Positions 6,934 through 14,848 of a DNA stretch of 43,586 bases are shown piece by piece. Made by a program: the position numbers and the translations under genes. The notes under the pieces are model-generated. The model saw nothing but the letters and a program-made list of their open reading frames with translations. It was not told where the DNA came from and ran no database searches. Every line of letters begins with the position of its first letter. The first letter of the stretch is position 1. The stretch lies in NCBI GenBank assembly GCA_945877035.1, contig CAMCQH010000013.1, forward strand, positions 1 through 43,586. The letters run 5' to 3'. The stretch comes from an uncultured Clostridium sp. (GTDB lineage: Bacteria; Bacillota; Clostridia; TANB77; CAG-508).

Positions 6934-7836
6934 ATGTTTAAATCAAGCAAAAAAAATAAATTTGAGTCTGGTATAATAGTATCTATCTTTATAATTGTAA
7001 TTACATTAATAGTATATTATATTTGTAATGCATTAAATTTAGGAAATCTATCAATAGTAATTGCATTAATATTTTCAATAGCAAGTGCTTGGGGTTCTTA
7101 CTATTATAGTGATAAAATTGTACTAGCATCTTGCAGGGCAAGACCAGCAACAAGGGAAGAAGATTTAAAACTTGTTAATATATTAGATGCTTTAATGGTA
7201 ACTGCAGGATTACCAAAAAAACCAGATTTATATGTTGTAGAAGATAATCAACCAAATGCTTTTGCAACAGGAAGAAATCCAGAACATGCTGTAATATGTG
7301 TAACAACTGGATTACTAGAAAAATTAGATTATTATGAATTAGAAGGTGTTATAGCTCATGAAATGAGTCATATCAAAAATTACGATATTCTTTTAAGTAC
7401 TGTTGTTTCTGTATTTGTTGGATTTATAGTAATGTTATCAGATATATTTTCTAGAGCACTTTTCTGGGGTGGTGCAAAAGATAGAGATAGTGACAGTAAA
7501 GCAAATGGTATTTTAATGTTATTAGGTTTAATCTTTTTAATATTATCACCAATTTTTGGTACTTTAATGCAACTTGCTCTTTCAAGAAAAAGAGAGTACT
7601 TAGCAGATAGCACTGCTATTGAATTTACACGTAATCCAGATGGTTTAATATCTGCATTGCAAAAACTTGAAAATGACCCTAATGAATTAGAAACTGCAAA
7701 TTCTGCAACTGCAAATATGTATATTATAAATCCTTTTAAAAAGAATGGAGAAAAAGGAAAAAAGAAAACTTCTAGTTTGTGGTCAACACATCCAAGCACA
7801 GAAGATAGAATAGAAGCTTTAAGAAATATAAAATAA
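6934..7836 (+). CDS. htpX: Zinc metalloprotease HtpX homologue (M48B)
   Basis: A 300-residue membrane protease. Two hydrophobic segments lie near residues 14-32 and 38-54. The zinc motif is HEMSH (His142, Glu143, His146), and KREYLADSTA supplies the third ligand Glu221. Another hydrophobic pair lies at about 155-210. The C-terminal STHPSTEDRIEAL is a family signature. HtpX proteases degrade misfolded membrane proteins at the cytoplasmic face. It lies 70 bases downstream of lemA, with GGAGG before the ATG, and is probably co-transcribed past an attenuator-like hairpin. Confidence 0.95.
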   Translation: MFKSSKKNKFESGIIVSIFIIVITLIVYYICNALNLGNLSIVIALIFSIASAWGSYYYSDKIVLASCRARPATREEDLKLVNILDALMVTAGLPKKPDLYVVEDNQPNAFATGRNPEHAVICVTTGLLEKLDYYELEGVIAHEMSHIKNYDILLSTVVSVFVGFIVMLSDIFSRALFWGGAKDRDSDSKANGILMLLGLIFLILSPIFGTLMQLALSRKREYLADSTAIEFTRNPDGLISALQKLENDPNELETANSATANMYIINPFKKNGEKGKKKTSSLWSTHPSTEDRIEALRNIK

Positions 7837-7877
7837 AAATTAGGGATTAAAGGCCTGGCCCCTAATCCCTAATTTTT
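7835..7877. terminator. Bidirectional terminator between htpX and tatD
   Basis: The arms 7835-7849 and 7863-7877 (AAAAATTAGGGATTA and complement) pair perfectly around GGCCTGGCC-type bases. It begins at the htpX stop codon and contains the last codons and stop of tatD on the opposite strand, so the convergent genes share it. Confidence 0.8.
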
Positions 7878-8644
7878 AATATTCTTTTTGTATTTTTTAC
7901 TGTCATTTTTTCAACTTCTTCCAAACTTAATCCCTTACTACTTGCAATTTTTTGAGCAACAAACCTAACATTAGAAGGAGTATTTCTTGTCCCTCTAACA
8001 GGTTCCGGTGCTAAATATGGACTATCAGTTTCAATTAAAATTCTATCATTTGGAACTAAATTAATCATCTCTTCAGCATTCTTTGAATTTTTAAATGTAA
8101 TCGGACCAGCAAATGAAATATAAAATCCAAATTTTAATCCCTCTTTTATTAATTCTCTATTTTGCGGGCAACAATGAAAAACACCTCTATTTTTCACTTC
8201 ATTTTCTTTTAATACCTGAATAGTATCCATTACTGCATCTCTTGTATGAATAACAATTGGTAAATCTAGTTCATTAGCTAATTTTATTTGTTCTATAAAT
8301 GCTTTCTTTTGAATTTCTTTATTTTCTGTATTCCAATAATAATCTAAACCTATCTCCCCAATTGCCAAAACTTTTTTATTATTTTTAACTAAATCCTTTA
8401 TTTCTGATAATTGTTTCCACAATTCTTCTTCAGTTTGTGGAATATCATTTGGAGAAACTCCAGCAGTTGCATAAATAAAATCATAATTATTAGCTATTTC
8501 AATAGCTTTTTTTGAACTCTCAACACTATAACCTGCAGTAACAAAGTTTATTGTTCCAGACTCATAAATTTCTTTTATAACTTTATCTCTATCTTCATCA
8601 AATTTTTCATCATTTAGGTGACTATGACTATCAAAAAAGCCCAT
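7862..8644 (-). CDS. tatD: TatD family metal-dependent hydrolase (DNase)
   Basis: A 260-residue TIM-barrel hydrolase of the TatD/YcfH family, metal-dependent 3'-5' nucleases associated with DNA processing and repair. Metal-binding residues are visible: N-terminal FDSHSHLND (His7, His9), AIGEIGLDYYW, VIHTRDA, VFHCCPQ and the terminal ETDSPYLAPEPVRG motif. Full length for the family. The start has GGGGAG about 7 bases upstream and follows acpS by 16 bases, so it is the last gene of the WG-protein operon. Its last codons overlap the terminator hairpin of htpX. Confidence 0.94.
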   Translation of the reverse strand: MGFFDSHSHLNDEKFDEDRDKVIKEIYESGTINFVTAGYSVESSKKAIEIANNYDFIYATAGVSPNDIPQTEEELWKQLSEIKDLVKNNKKVLAIGEIGLDYYWNTENKEIQKKAFIEQIKLANELDLPIVIHTRDAVMDTIQVLKENEVKNRGVFHCCPQNRELIKEGLKFGFYISFAGPITFKNSKNAEEMINLVPNDRILIETDSPYLAPEPVRGTRNTPSNVRFVAQKIASSKGLSLEEVEKMTVKNTKRILKIRD

Positions 8645-8660
8645 TTTGCATTCTCCCCTT

Positions 8661-9038
8661 TTAATTTTTATATGACACTACTACATTAGCAGTCGCATAT
8701 AATTTACAATGAGAAATACTAACATCAATACTCTCAATTTCATCAGTATTTATATTCAACAAATTCATTTGAGGTCTCCCCTGCTTATCATTCACAACCT
8801 CAAAGTCTTTCCAACAAACAGAATACTTATCATCCAATTTTGCAGAAATAGCTTTAAAAGACGCTTCTTTTGCAGCAAACCTACCAGCATAATGTTGATA
8901 TTTCTGACCTTTTTTAGACTCACAATATTCAATTTCTCTATCAGTAAAAACTCTTTTTAAAAACTTTTCTCCAATACTTTCTATACTCTCTCTTATTCTG
9001 TCAATTTCTATAATATCAACACCACAAGTAACCTTCAT
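8661..9038 (-). CDS. acpS: Holo-[acyl-carrier-protein] synthase
   Basis: A 125-residue phosphopantetheinyl transferase that converts apo-acyl carrier protein to its active form using coenzyme A. Motifs are complete: GVDIIEIDR with Asp8, RFAAKEASFKA with Glu58, and SISHCKLYATA near the C-terminus. Length is typical. The ribosome-binding GGAGG is formed by the last units of a heptamer repeat array directly upstream (9039-9140). In many Firmicutes acpS is near alr or dacF; here it sits with tatD and two genes of unknown function. Confidence 0.95.
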   Translation of the reverse strand: MKVTCGVDIIEIDRIRESIESIGEKFLKRVFTDREIEYCESKKGQKYQHYAGRFAAKEASFKAISAKLDDKYSVCWKDFEVVNDKQGRPQMNLLNINTDEIESIDVSISHCKLYATANVVVSYKN

Positions 9039-9140
9039 AATCCGACCTCCGACTTCTGACCTCTAATTTACAATCTCTAACCTCTAACTTCCAACCTCAG
9101 GCATCTGACCTCTGACCTCCGATTTCCGACTTTCAAACTC
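9039..9140 (-). repeat. Heptamer tandem array upstream of acpS
   Basis: Read on the minus strand, the gap is an imperfect run of 7-base units of the form TYRGARG, for example TTAGAGG, TCAGAAG, TCGGAGG, TCGGATT, ending at the acpS ATG. The array is about 14 units long with decayed members. Units resemble Shine-Dalgarno sequences, and the last GGAGG is in position to act as the acpS ribosome site. A second array lies at 29838-29934. Confidence 0.75.
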
Positions 9141-9157
9141 CAACCTCTAATCCACCA

Positions 9158-10381
9158 TCATCTAATTAATTCTATATAATTCAAAATATTAAAAATCAAA
9201 GATGCCACCAAAATCACAGCAACAACAATAATAGCTTTAGAATTCTTTTCAATATTCAACTCTTTATATAAAACATCATATTTTATTTTTATTTCATCAT
9301 ATAATCTATCTAATTCAAAAACTTTAAGAAGTTTAAAATTAATTTTTGAACCTATCTCATCATCAGTTATATCTTGCACCCATAAATTTTTAGTAAATTC
9401 AATAAACTTCTTTCTTGCAATTTTTAAATTTGATGAATTTTTGAATTCAATTTCTAATTTTTTCAAATATATTTTTTTATATAAATTCAAAATATAAGTA
9501 TAAAAATATTCATTTTCAAATTTGCTTGGTAATTCTATAAAATTATTTATATCACTACTTGATGCAAATAATACAACTCCCTGCTTTGAAAATCCCATTT
9601 TTGCATATTTCCATTCAGAAAAAATAGTAGAATTATCTAATTCTATATCTGATGAATTGTCTGCAGATAAGAAATTCGCATATTTTACAAAATTATATTT
9701 TATATCCTCAAAACTTTTATTAGCATTCCAAGCCTCACTATCTATACAAACATATGAATATGTTAAAAATCTTTGAGTATCAATATCAAGTTTCATAGCT
9801 TCAATATCTGAGCCTGTAATATCTTTAACAAATTCTGTTAATTTATTAACATCACTAAATGTATTTGTTTGTAAGTAAATTTTATCATAGTCTTTTAATG
9901 CATTTTCTTGTTTTATATCTCTAAACTTATAATTAAAATTCAAAATATCTGAAAAACTTTGACTATCTTCTATATTTGTTTTCATGCTAAAAAAGCACAC
10001 ACCTGTATTAAAACATATAAGCTCTATTTTCTGTATTTTGAAAAATATTCCTTTATCTTCTGTTTTTCCTTGTATATCCTCTTCTAAATTATACTCAAAA
10101 ATTGTACATGGGTATTTGCTTAAAACTGCTGATTTTGTATCATCTGGAAGTTCATTTAATTTATCCAATTTCAATTTAGAATGAGAAAAACTAGAAAATA
10201 GAAAATCTCTCATTTTAGGTGAAAAATATTTGTATAATTCAAAATCTTTTCCTTTTTGAAATACCTTTAATGCAAATCTTTTATCTTTTATTAATTTTAA
10301 TATATACTTTTGATATTTACTCTCCTTTATTATAAAAGGATGTATAAAATATGTATATTGATAATTCATCTTTAGTTCCAT
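9158..10381 (-). CDS. Conserved-looking protein of unknown function with C-terminal membrane anchor
   Basis: I do not assign this 407-residue protein to a named family. It starts MELKMNYQYTYFIHPFIIKES, has a long soluble, Lys/Phe/Asn-rich region without recognisable catalytic motifs, a basic helical segment near residues 300-330, and one hydrophobic helix at the C-terminus (AIIVVAVILVASLIFNILNY) followed by only a few residues. The layout is that of a tail-anchored cytoplasmic protein. A CorA-like plan was considered, but there is no GMN motif and only one C-terminal helix. GAGGT lies 8 bases before the ATG at 10381. It begins 17 bases after the WG-repeat gene ends, so the two are probably co-transcribed. 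Confidence 0.7.
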   Translation of the reverse strand: MELKMNYQYTYFIHPFIIKESKYQKYILKLIKDKRFALKVFQKGKDFELYKYFSPKMRDFLFSSFSHSKLKLDKLNELPDDTKSAVLSKYPCTIFEYNLEEDIQGKTEDKGIFFKIQKIELICFNTGVCFFSMKTNIEDSQSFSDILNFNYKFRDIKQENALKDYDKIYLQTNTFSDVNKLTEFVKDITGSDIEAMKLDIDTQRFLTYSYVCIDSEAWNANKSFEDIKYNFVKYANFLSADNSSDIELDNSTIFSEWKYAKMGFSKQGVVLFASSSDINNFIELPSKFENEYFYTYILNLYKKIYLKKLEIEFKNSSNLKIARKKFIEFTKNLWVQDITDDEIGSKINFKLLKVFELDRLYDEIKIKYDVLYKELNIEKNSKAIIVVAVILVASLIFNILNYIELIR

Positions 10382-10398
10382 TTTTATTACCTCTTTTA

Positions 10399-11922
10399 TT
10401 ACAATTGATTATAATAATTCATATTAATGTCTAATCCCAAATGCCATCTACCTATAAAATTAATTAACAAATATTCATCTAAATTATAAGTAGGTTCTTG
10501 TACTACATTTCCTTTAGTATCAATACTTCCCCATTTGCCATCTTTTTTGATTCCGGCATAACCGTAATCATTTTGTTCTGTTGCATCATCATACATATAG
10601 TCTACTATAACTTTTCCAGTTTTATCTACAAAACCATATTTTCCATCTTTTTTACTTAAGAATAATGTTCTATTTGGAAAAATATCTGCTTCTTGTTTTT
10701 CCTCAAATTTGAAATTATAATATTTATATTCATCATTTATTCTTAATTTCAAATATCCTTTACTTTCATTTAATTCTATCAAAATTCCTGTAAGTTTAGT
10801 TTCTAAATTACTGTTTAATACATTAGAATTGAAATTACTATCCTCTGCTACATAAATATCTGCTTTTTTATTATATGATATTGAGCTATATTCAAAAGGT
10901 ATTTTTTCTTGTTTTTCATTATCTATAATTCCATATTTATCACCTTTTTTAGCTATAAATATTCCTGTTTTTGTTTCTTTTAAATCATCATATTCAGCAT
11001 CTATTAATACTTCTCCTGATAAATTCATTACACCATATTTGTTTGATTTGACAAATATAACTGCATTTTCTTGGTTTTCTAGAATTTGTTTTATAGAATC
11101 AAAGCCTTTTGTTAATACATCTGCATTTTCCTTATTTACTAGTTTTTGTTTTCCATCTACTGTTACAACATATAAATCATTTCCATATACTTTTTCAATT
11201 CCATCATATTTTGTTTCTAATACTTGATTATTTGAATAATCTATAATTCCGTATTTACCATTATCATCTTTTACAATAAATCCTGATTTATTATCTTCTC
11301 CTAATACATCTATATCTGCATATTTAGGTTCTACAACGATTTTGCCTTCATTATCAACAATTCCATATTTTCCATCTTTTTTGATTTTAAATGAATTTTC
11401 TATTCCTGAAATTGATGTTATTTCTTCATATTCTGTAGGTAATATTTCTTCTCCTGAAATTTTTACTAACCCATATTTTCCGTCTTTCTGAACTTTTAGT
11501 ATATCTTGGTCATACCAAAGATTATGGTTTTTGTCTTTATTTTGTATTGCTTCTACTTTACTATATTGTGTAAATATTTTCTCACCTTTTTCATTTAAGG
11601 CTTTTGTACTATATTCACCTGTTTCGTAGTTTACGTCATATGTGCATATAAATACTGGCATTTTAGAGTTTGGTATTACTATCATTTCTTTATATGATGG
11701 GTCTATTACATTGTTGCCTTCTGCATCTATAACTCCCCATTTATTGTCTTTGTATGATGTAAAATAACTTTTACTTGTTATTTTTCCTGACGTGTTGTCT
11801 TTTGTGAATATTCCTTTTATTATAAATACAAACATGATTATTACTGCTATTGCAATGGCTACTGCAAATACTTTTGTCATGTTTAATTTTGGTTCTGTGT
11901 CATATCTTTTTCCTCTACTCAT
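10399..11922 (-). CDS. WG repeat-containing membrane-anchored protein
   Basis: A 507-residue protein. After a basic cytoplasmic N-terminus there is one transmembrane helix (about residues 18-37), then a run of WG (KWG) repeats, PF14903. The repeat signatures are seen as KWGVID, KYGLVK, KYGIVD, KYGIID, KYGVMN, KYGIID, KYGFVD and KWGSID, each followed by G.v.i.p.Y. Such repeats form extracytoplasmic beta-rich domains of unknown ligand. AGGAGG stands about 5 bases before the ATG and a good promoter lies upstream. It heads an operon with the unknown tail-anchored protein, acpS and tatD. Confidence 0.88.
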   Translation of the reverse strand: MSRGKRYDTEPKLNMTKVFAVAIAIAVIIMFVFIIKGIFTKDNTSGKITSKSYFTSYKDNKWGVIDAEGNNVIDPSYKEMIVIPNSKMPVFICTYDVNYETGEYSTKALNEKGEKIFTQYSKVEAIQNKDKNHNLWYDQDILKVQKDGKYGLVKISGEEILPTEYEEITSISGIENSFKIKKDGKYGIVDNEGKIVVEPKYADIDVLGEDNKSGFIVKDDNGKYGIIDYSNNQVLETKYDGIEKVYGNDLYVVTVDGKQKLVNKENADVLTKGFDSIKQILENQENAVIFVKSNKYGVMNLSGEVLIDAEYDDLKETKTGIFIAKKGDKYGIIDNEKQEKIPFEYSSISYNKKADIYVAEDSNFNSNVLNSNLETKLTGILIELNESKGYLKLRINDEYKYYNFKFEEKQEADIFPNRTLFLSKKDGKYGFVDKTGKVIVDYMYDDATEQNDYGYAGIKKDGKWGSIDTKGNVVQEPTYNLDEYLLINFIGRWHLGLDINMNYYNQL

Positions 11923-11946
11923 AATGACCTCCTTTTTATCATGCTT

Positions 11947-11975
11947 ACTATATCATAAAATGCTATTGTTTTCAA
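11947..11975 (-). promoter_or_regulatory. Promoter of the WG-repeat operon
   Basis: Minus-strand TTGAAA (11970-11975) and TATAGT (11947-11952) are separated by 17 bases, with the -10 box 25 bases from the ATG. Confidence 0.7.
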
Positions 11976-12006
11976 GTGTTTACAATTCAATTAGATTTTT
12001 AATATT

Positions 12007-12102
12007 TTATCACTTTTTTGCAAGATTTCTTGATGCTTTTATCACACTTTTGCAGACTTTTTTAGTATTTTTATCACACTTTTGTATTAAATATTTTACA
12101 AG
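12007..12102. repeat. 32-bp direct repeats upstream of the WG-operon promoter
   Basis: The motif TTATCAC(AC)TTTTG recurs at 12007, 12039 and 12071, exactly 32 bases apart, and the first copy is 32 bases from the -35 box. The rest of each unit is less conserved. Confidence 0.55.
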
Positions 12103-12139
12103 ACAATGGTTTATTACAATGGTTTGCCTGGGTACAAAA

Positions 12140-12146
12140 TTCGACA
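12140..12146 (-). promoter_or_regulatory. Possible Spo0A box
   Basis: The minus strand reads TGTCGAA within TTTTTTGTCGAATTTT, an exact core match to the 0A box (TGNCGAA). It lies between spoIIE and the WG-repeat operon, far upstream of the latter's promoter. A seven-base match in AT-rich DNA is weak evidence. Confidence 0.25.
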
Positions 12147-12147
12147 A

Positions 12148-12185
12148 AAAAAGAGAGACAAATTGGTACTGTCCCAACTGTCTCA
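12148..12185 (-). terminator. spoIIE terminator built from a REP-like palindrome
   Basis: On the minus strand GAGACAGTTGG, overlapping the spoIIE stop codon, pairs with CCAATTTGTCTC around GACAGTA, followed by CTTTTTTT (down to about 12147). The GGGACAGT core recalls GGGAC-type REP sequences. Confidence 0.75.
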
Positions 12186-14615
12186 TTCTTTATTCAAAAA
12201 CTTACAAACAACAACACTCATATCATCTTTAGCCACGCCATAATTATTGTCAATTGCTTCATTCAAAACTAAATCAGCAATTTTTTTAGTATTTGTTGTC
12301 TCAATATCTTCTAATAAATACTTAATCCATAATTCTTTATTTTTATACTCAACATTAGAATCCAAAATTCCATCTGTGCACATAAGCATAATTTCACCTT
12401 CGCTAATGTCTCTATCAAATGACTGTAAATTAGCATCATTTATAATACCAGCTGGAAGAGAGTTTGCCTTAATAATTTGAACCTTATTTTTATTTTTAAT
12501 ATAAGTTGGACAAGCTCCACTTTTTATAAATTCTATATTTCCGCAGTATAAATCAATTATTGCAATATCTAATGTTGCAAATATTTCTTCATTTTGATTT
12601 ATTAAGCTTGAATTTATTAATTCAAGAGATGTTTTTTTGTCAAAGCCTGATAGTAATAAATTTTCAAGCATTTTTAATGCTTTATTACTACTTTGTTTTG
12701 CATCATTTCCAGATCCCATACCATCACTTAATGCTACTAAATATTTTCCGTCTTTTAGTCTTATACTTAATAGGCTATCACCTGAAATGTCACTATTGCT
12801 TTTTGTAGTATCTGCATTTCCAAGTGCCATAACAAATTTATCATCTGACAAGAAATTTAATCTCGTCCCAATACTTGCCTCTTGGTTAAAAACAATTTTT
12901 TCTTTTAAAACTTCTGTAAGTATTTTTTCAATATATTCAATATCTGTATTATTTGATTTTTGCATATAAACTTCTATTAAAAATCTATCTTCTTTTTGTA
13001 TTGAAATTTCTTGTATTTCTATTTCTTTTTGTTTTAACAATTCTACAACTTGTTTCTTTTCATTATTATATTGTTCTTCATTTTTTATATTTTTTTCTAT
13101 ATTTTCTGCTATACTTGAAATTGCCTTTGATACACCTTGTAATTGTGTTTCTATGTTTTTCTTATTTTCTTCAAACTTTTTTTGCCATACAAAATTTGAT
13201 TTACTAATTTTATATGACATATTTATTACTCTTACCATTTGTGAAATATTTTCTTCCAAATATTCACTTATTTTTTTATCATCAAAACCAACAATATAAC
13301 TATTACATTTTGCAAAAATATCAAGTAATTGCTCTCTTGTAATTTCTTGTTTATCAATTAATAATTTAAAAATTTCATCAACTATAGGGCCTTCTGTTTT
13401 AGTCATATCCTCATATAACATATTATTTTCATATCCATTTAAATTATCTAACAATTCTGAGATAAATATGTCTTTATTTGATTGCACAGTTTCTTCTTGT
13501 GCTTGATTTTTTTCTATTTTATAAGATTTAGCCATTTCTTGAATTGTATCTGAAACATTATTTAATCTTTCAGCTGTTTCTTTACTCTTATTTAAAGCCC
13601 TATCAGGAAATACTGGCAATAATTTAGAATTTCCCATAAATTCTTCTATATTAATTTGAATTGATTTTGGTATTGCTAAAAGTCCAATTGAAGCTATTAA
13701 TATTTCTTTAAAATGAATTAGTTCTACTGTGTATCCATTAGATACATATGCAAGTACAATATTTCCTAAACAGAATCCTATTATAACTCCTATTTTTCCA
13801 AATTTATTTAGTATTCCTGCTATCATACCAGAAATTGCATAAGCAGCTACCATTACAGGGTCAGATGATGTAATTATTCCAAATGTAACTCCAATTGTTA
13901 CACCTGCCGTTGTTCCTACTAATACGCCATTTTTCCAACCTAAAATTAAAACAATTAATATACTTAAAATATTTCTAATAGAAAATCCAAAAACACTTAA
14001 ATCTCCAAAAGCTCCAACTGATATTGCTATCATTAAGCTAGCACCTAAAACCTCTTCAATTGAAAAAGCTTTTACATCTTTAAAATCTCTTACTACAATT
14101 ATTGAATTTACAAAAATTTTATAAAAAACAACTGTAATTATTGAAAAAGATATTATAGATAAAATATCATACAATGTAAATCCTGATATTCCAACTTTTG
14201 CTAATTGGATTATTAATGTTGATATAAAAATATTTTTTGCTAATCTAATTTTCTCATTTTTTTCTTCATCATTACATCTTGGTTTTACTACAAACATACT
14301 TAAAATTAAAACCAATGCTGTTAATATGTATGTTAGTGCACCACTAACTCCAAATCTTATACTACTACCAATTATTGCAAAAAGTACTACTCCTAATAAT
14401 GGAACTGAATTTACAATACAAGCACCTAAAATACTAATGCTAAATGGTGAAAATTCTCCTGTAATTCCTACCATTGATATCATAAGTGATATTATATAAA
14501 TTGGTATGTTTTTTAATTCAAAAACATTTGATAATAAATCTATCTTTCTTTTTTCTTTTTTTGTTTCTTCATAATTTCTGCTATCTATTGTACTTTCATT
14601 TATATTTTGAAACAT
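12183..14615 (-). CDS. spoIIE: Stage II sporulation protein E (PP2C-type phosphatase)
   Basis: An 810-residue protein with the SpoIIE plan: about ten transmembrane segments in residues 25-310, a central coiled-coil regulatory region rich in Glu, Lys and Ile (about 320-580), and a C-terminal PPM/PP2C phosphatase domain. Phosphatase motifs are VALSDGMGSGNDA, LMCTDGILDSN and KDDMSVVVCKF. SpoIIE dephosphorylates SpoIIAA in the forespore, releasing sigma-F, and acts at the polar septum. A GTG at 14624 is in frame but lies inside the ribosome site GAGGTGG; the ATG at 14615 is correctly spaced. This gene is the clearest sign of a spore former. Confidence 0.96.
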   Translation of the reverse strand: MFQNINESTIDSRNYEETKKEKRKIDLLSNVFELKNIPIYIISLMISMVGITGEFSPFSISILGACIVNSVPLLGVVLFAIIGSSIRFGVSGALTYILTALVLILSMFVVKPRCNDEEKNEKIRLAKNIFISTLIIQLAKVGISGFTLYDILSIISFSIITVVFYKIFVNSIIVVRDFKDVKAFSIEEVLGASLMIAISVGAFGDLSVFGFSIRNILSILIVLILGWKNGVLVGTTAGVTIGVTFGIITSSDPVMVAAYAISGMIAGILNKFGKIGVIIGFCLGNIVLAYVSNGYTVELIHFKEILIASIGLLAIPKSIQINIEEFMGNSKLLPVFPDRALNKSKETAERLNNVSDTIQEMAKSYKIEKNQAQEETVQSNKDIFISELLDNLNGYENNMLYEDMTKTEGPIVDEIFKLLIDKQEITREQLLDIFAKCNSYIVGFDDKKISEYLEENISQMVRVINMSYKISKSNFVWQKKFEENKKNIETQLQGVSKAISSIAENIEKNIKNEEQYNNEKKQVVELLKQKEIEIQEISIQKEDRFLIEVYMQKSNNTDIEYIEKILTEVLKEKIVFNQEASIGTRLNFLSDDKFVMALGNADTTKSNSDISGDSLLSIRLKDGKYLVALSDGMGSGNDAKQSSNKALKMLENLLLSGFDKKTSLELINSSLINQNEEIFATLDIAIIDLYCGNIEFIKSGACPTYIKNKNKVQIIKANSLPAGIINDANLQSFDRDISEGEIMLMCTDGILDSNVEYKNKELWIKYLLEDIETTNTKKIADLVLNEAIDNNYGVAKDDMSVVVCKFLNKE

Positions 14616-14803
14616 CCTTACCACCTCTTAAACTTTTATAGCATTATTTTACTACTTGTCCTTCGTATTTTTTGTCTTTTTTAGATATCTACTAAAAAAA
14701 GTTTTTTACAATTTGTGATATATTATTTATTTTTTAATTATTTTCTTTCTTTTTATGTTCTTTATTTTATTATATTTTAGCAAAATTTGCAATATATTTA
14801 ACA

Positions 14804-14842
14804 ATTAAAAAAAGGAAAAGAAGCATATCGCCTCAATTCCTT
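14804..14842 (-). terminator. Terminator of the giant surface-protein operon
   Basis: On the minus strand AAGGAATTGAGGC (14830-14842) pairs with GCTTCTTTTCCTT (14812-14824) with few mismatches, followed by TTTTTTT. It is a few bases after the stop of the gene ending at 14849. Confidence 0.75.
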
Positions 14843-14848
14843 AATAAA

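Noticed and set aside
12560-13207. Plus-strand hydrophobic frames inside spoIIE
   Set aside because: AT-rich antisense frames read as Leu/Phe/Tyr runs; spoIIE is intact on the other strand.
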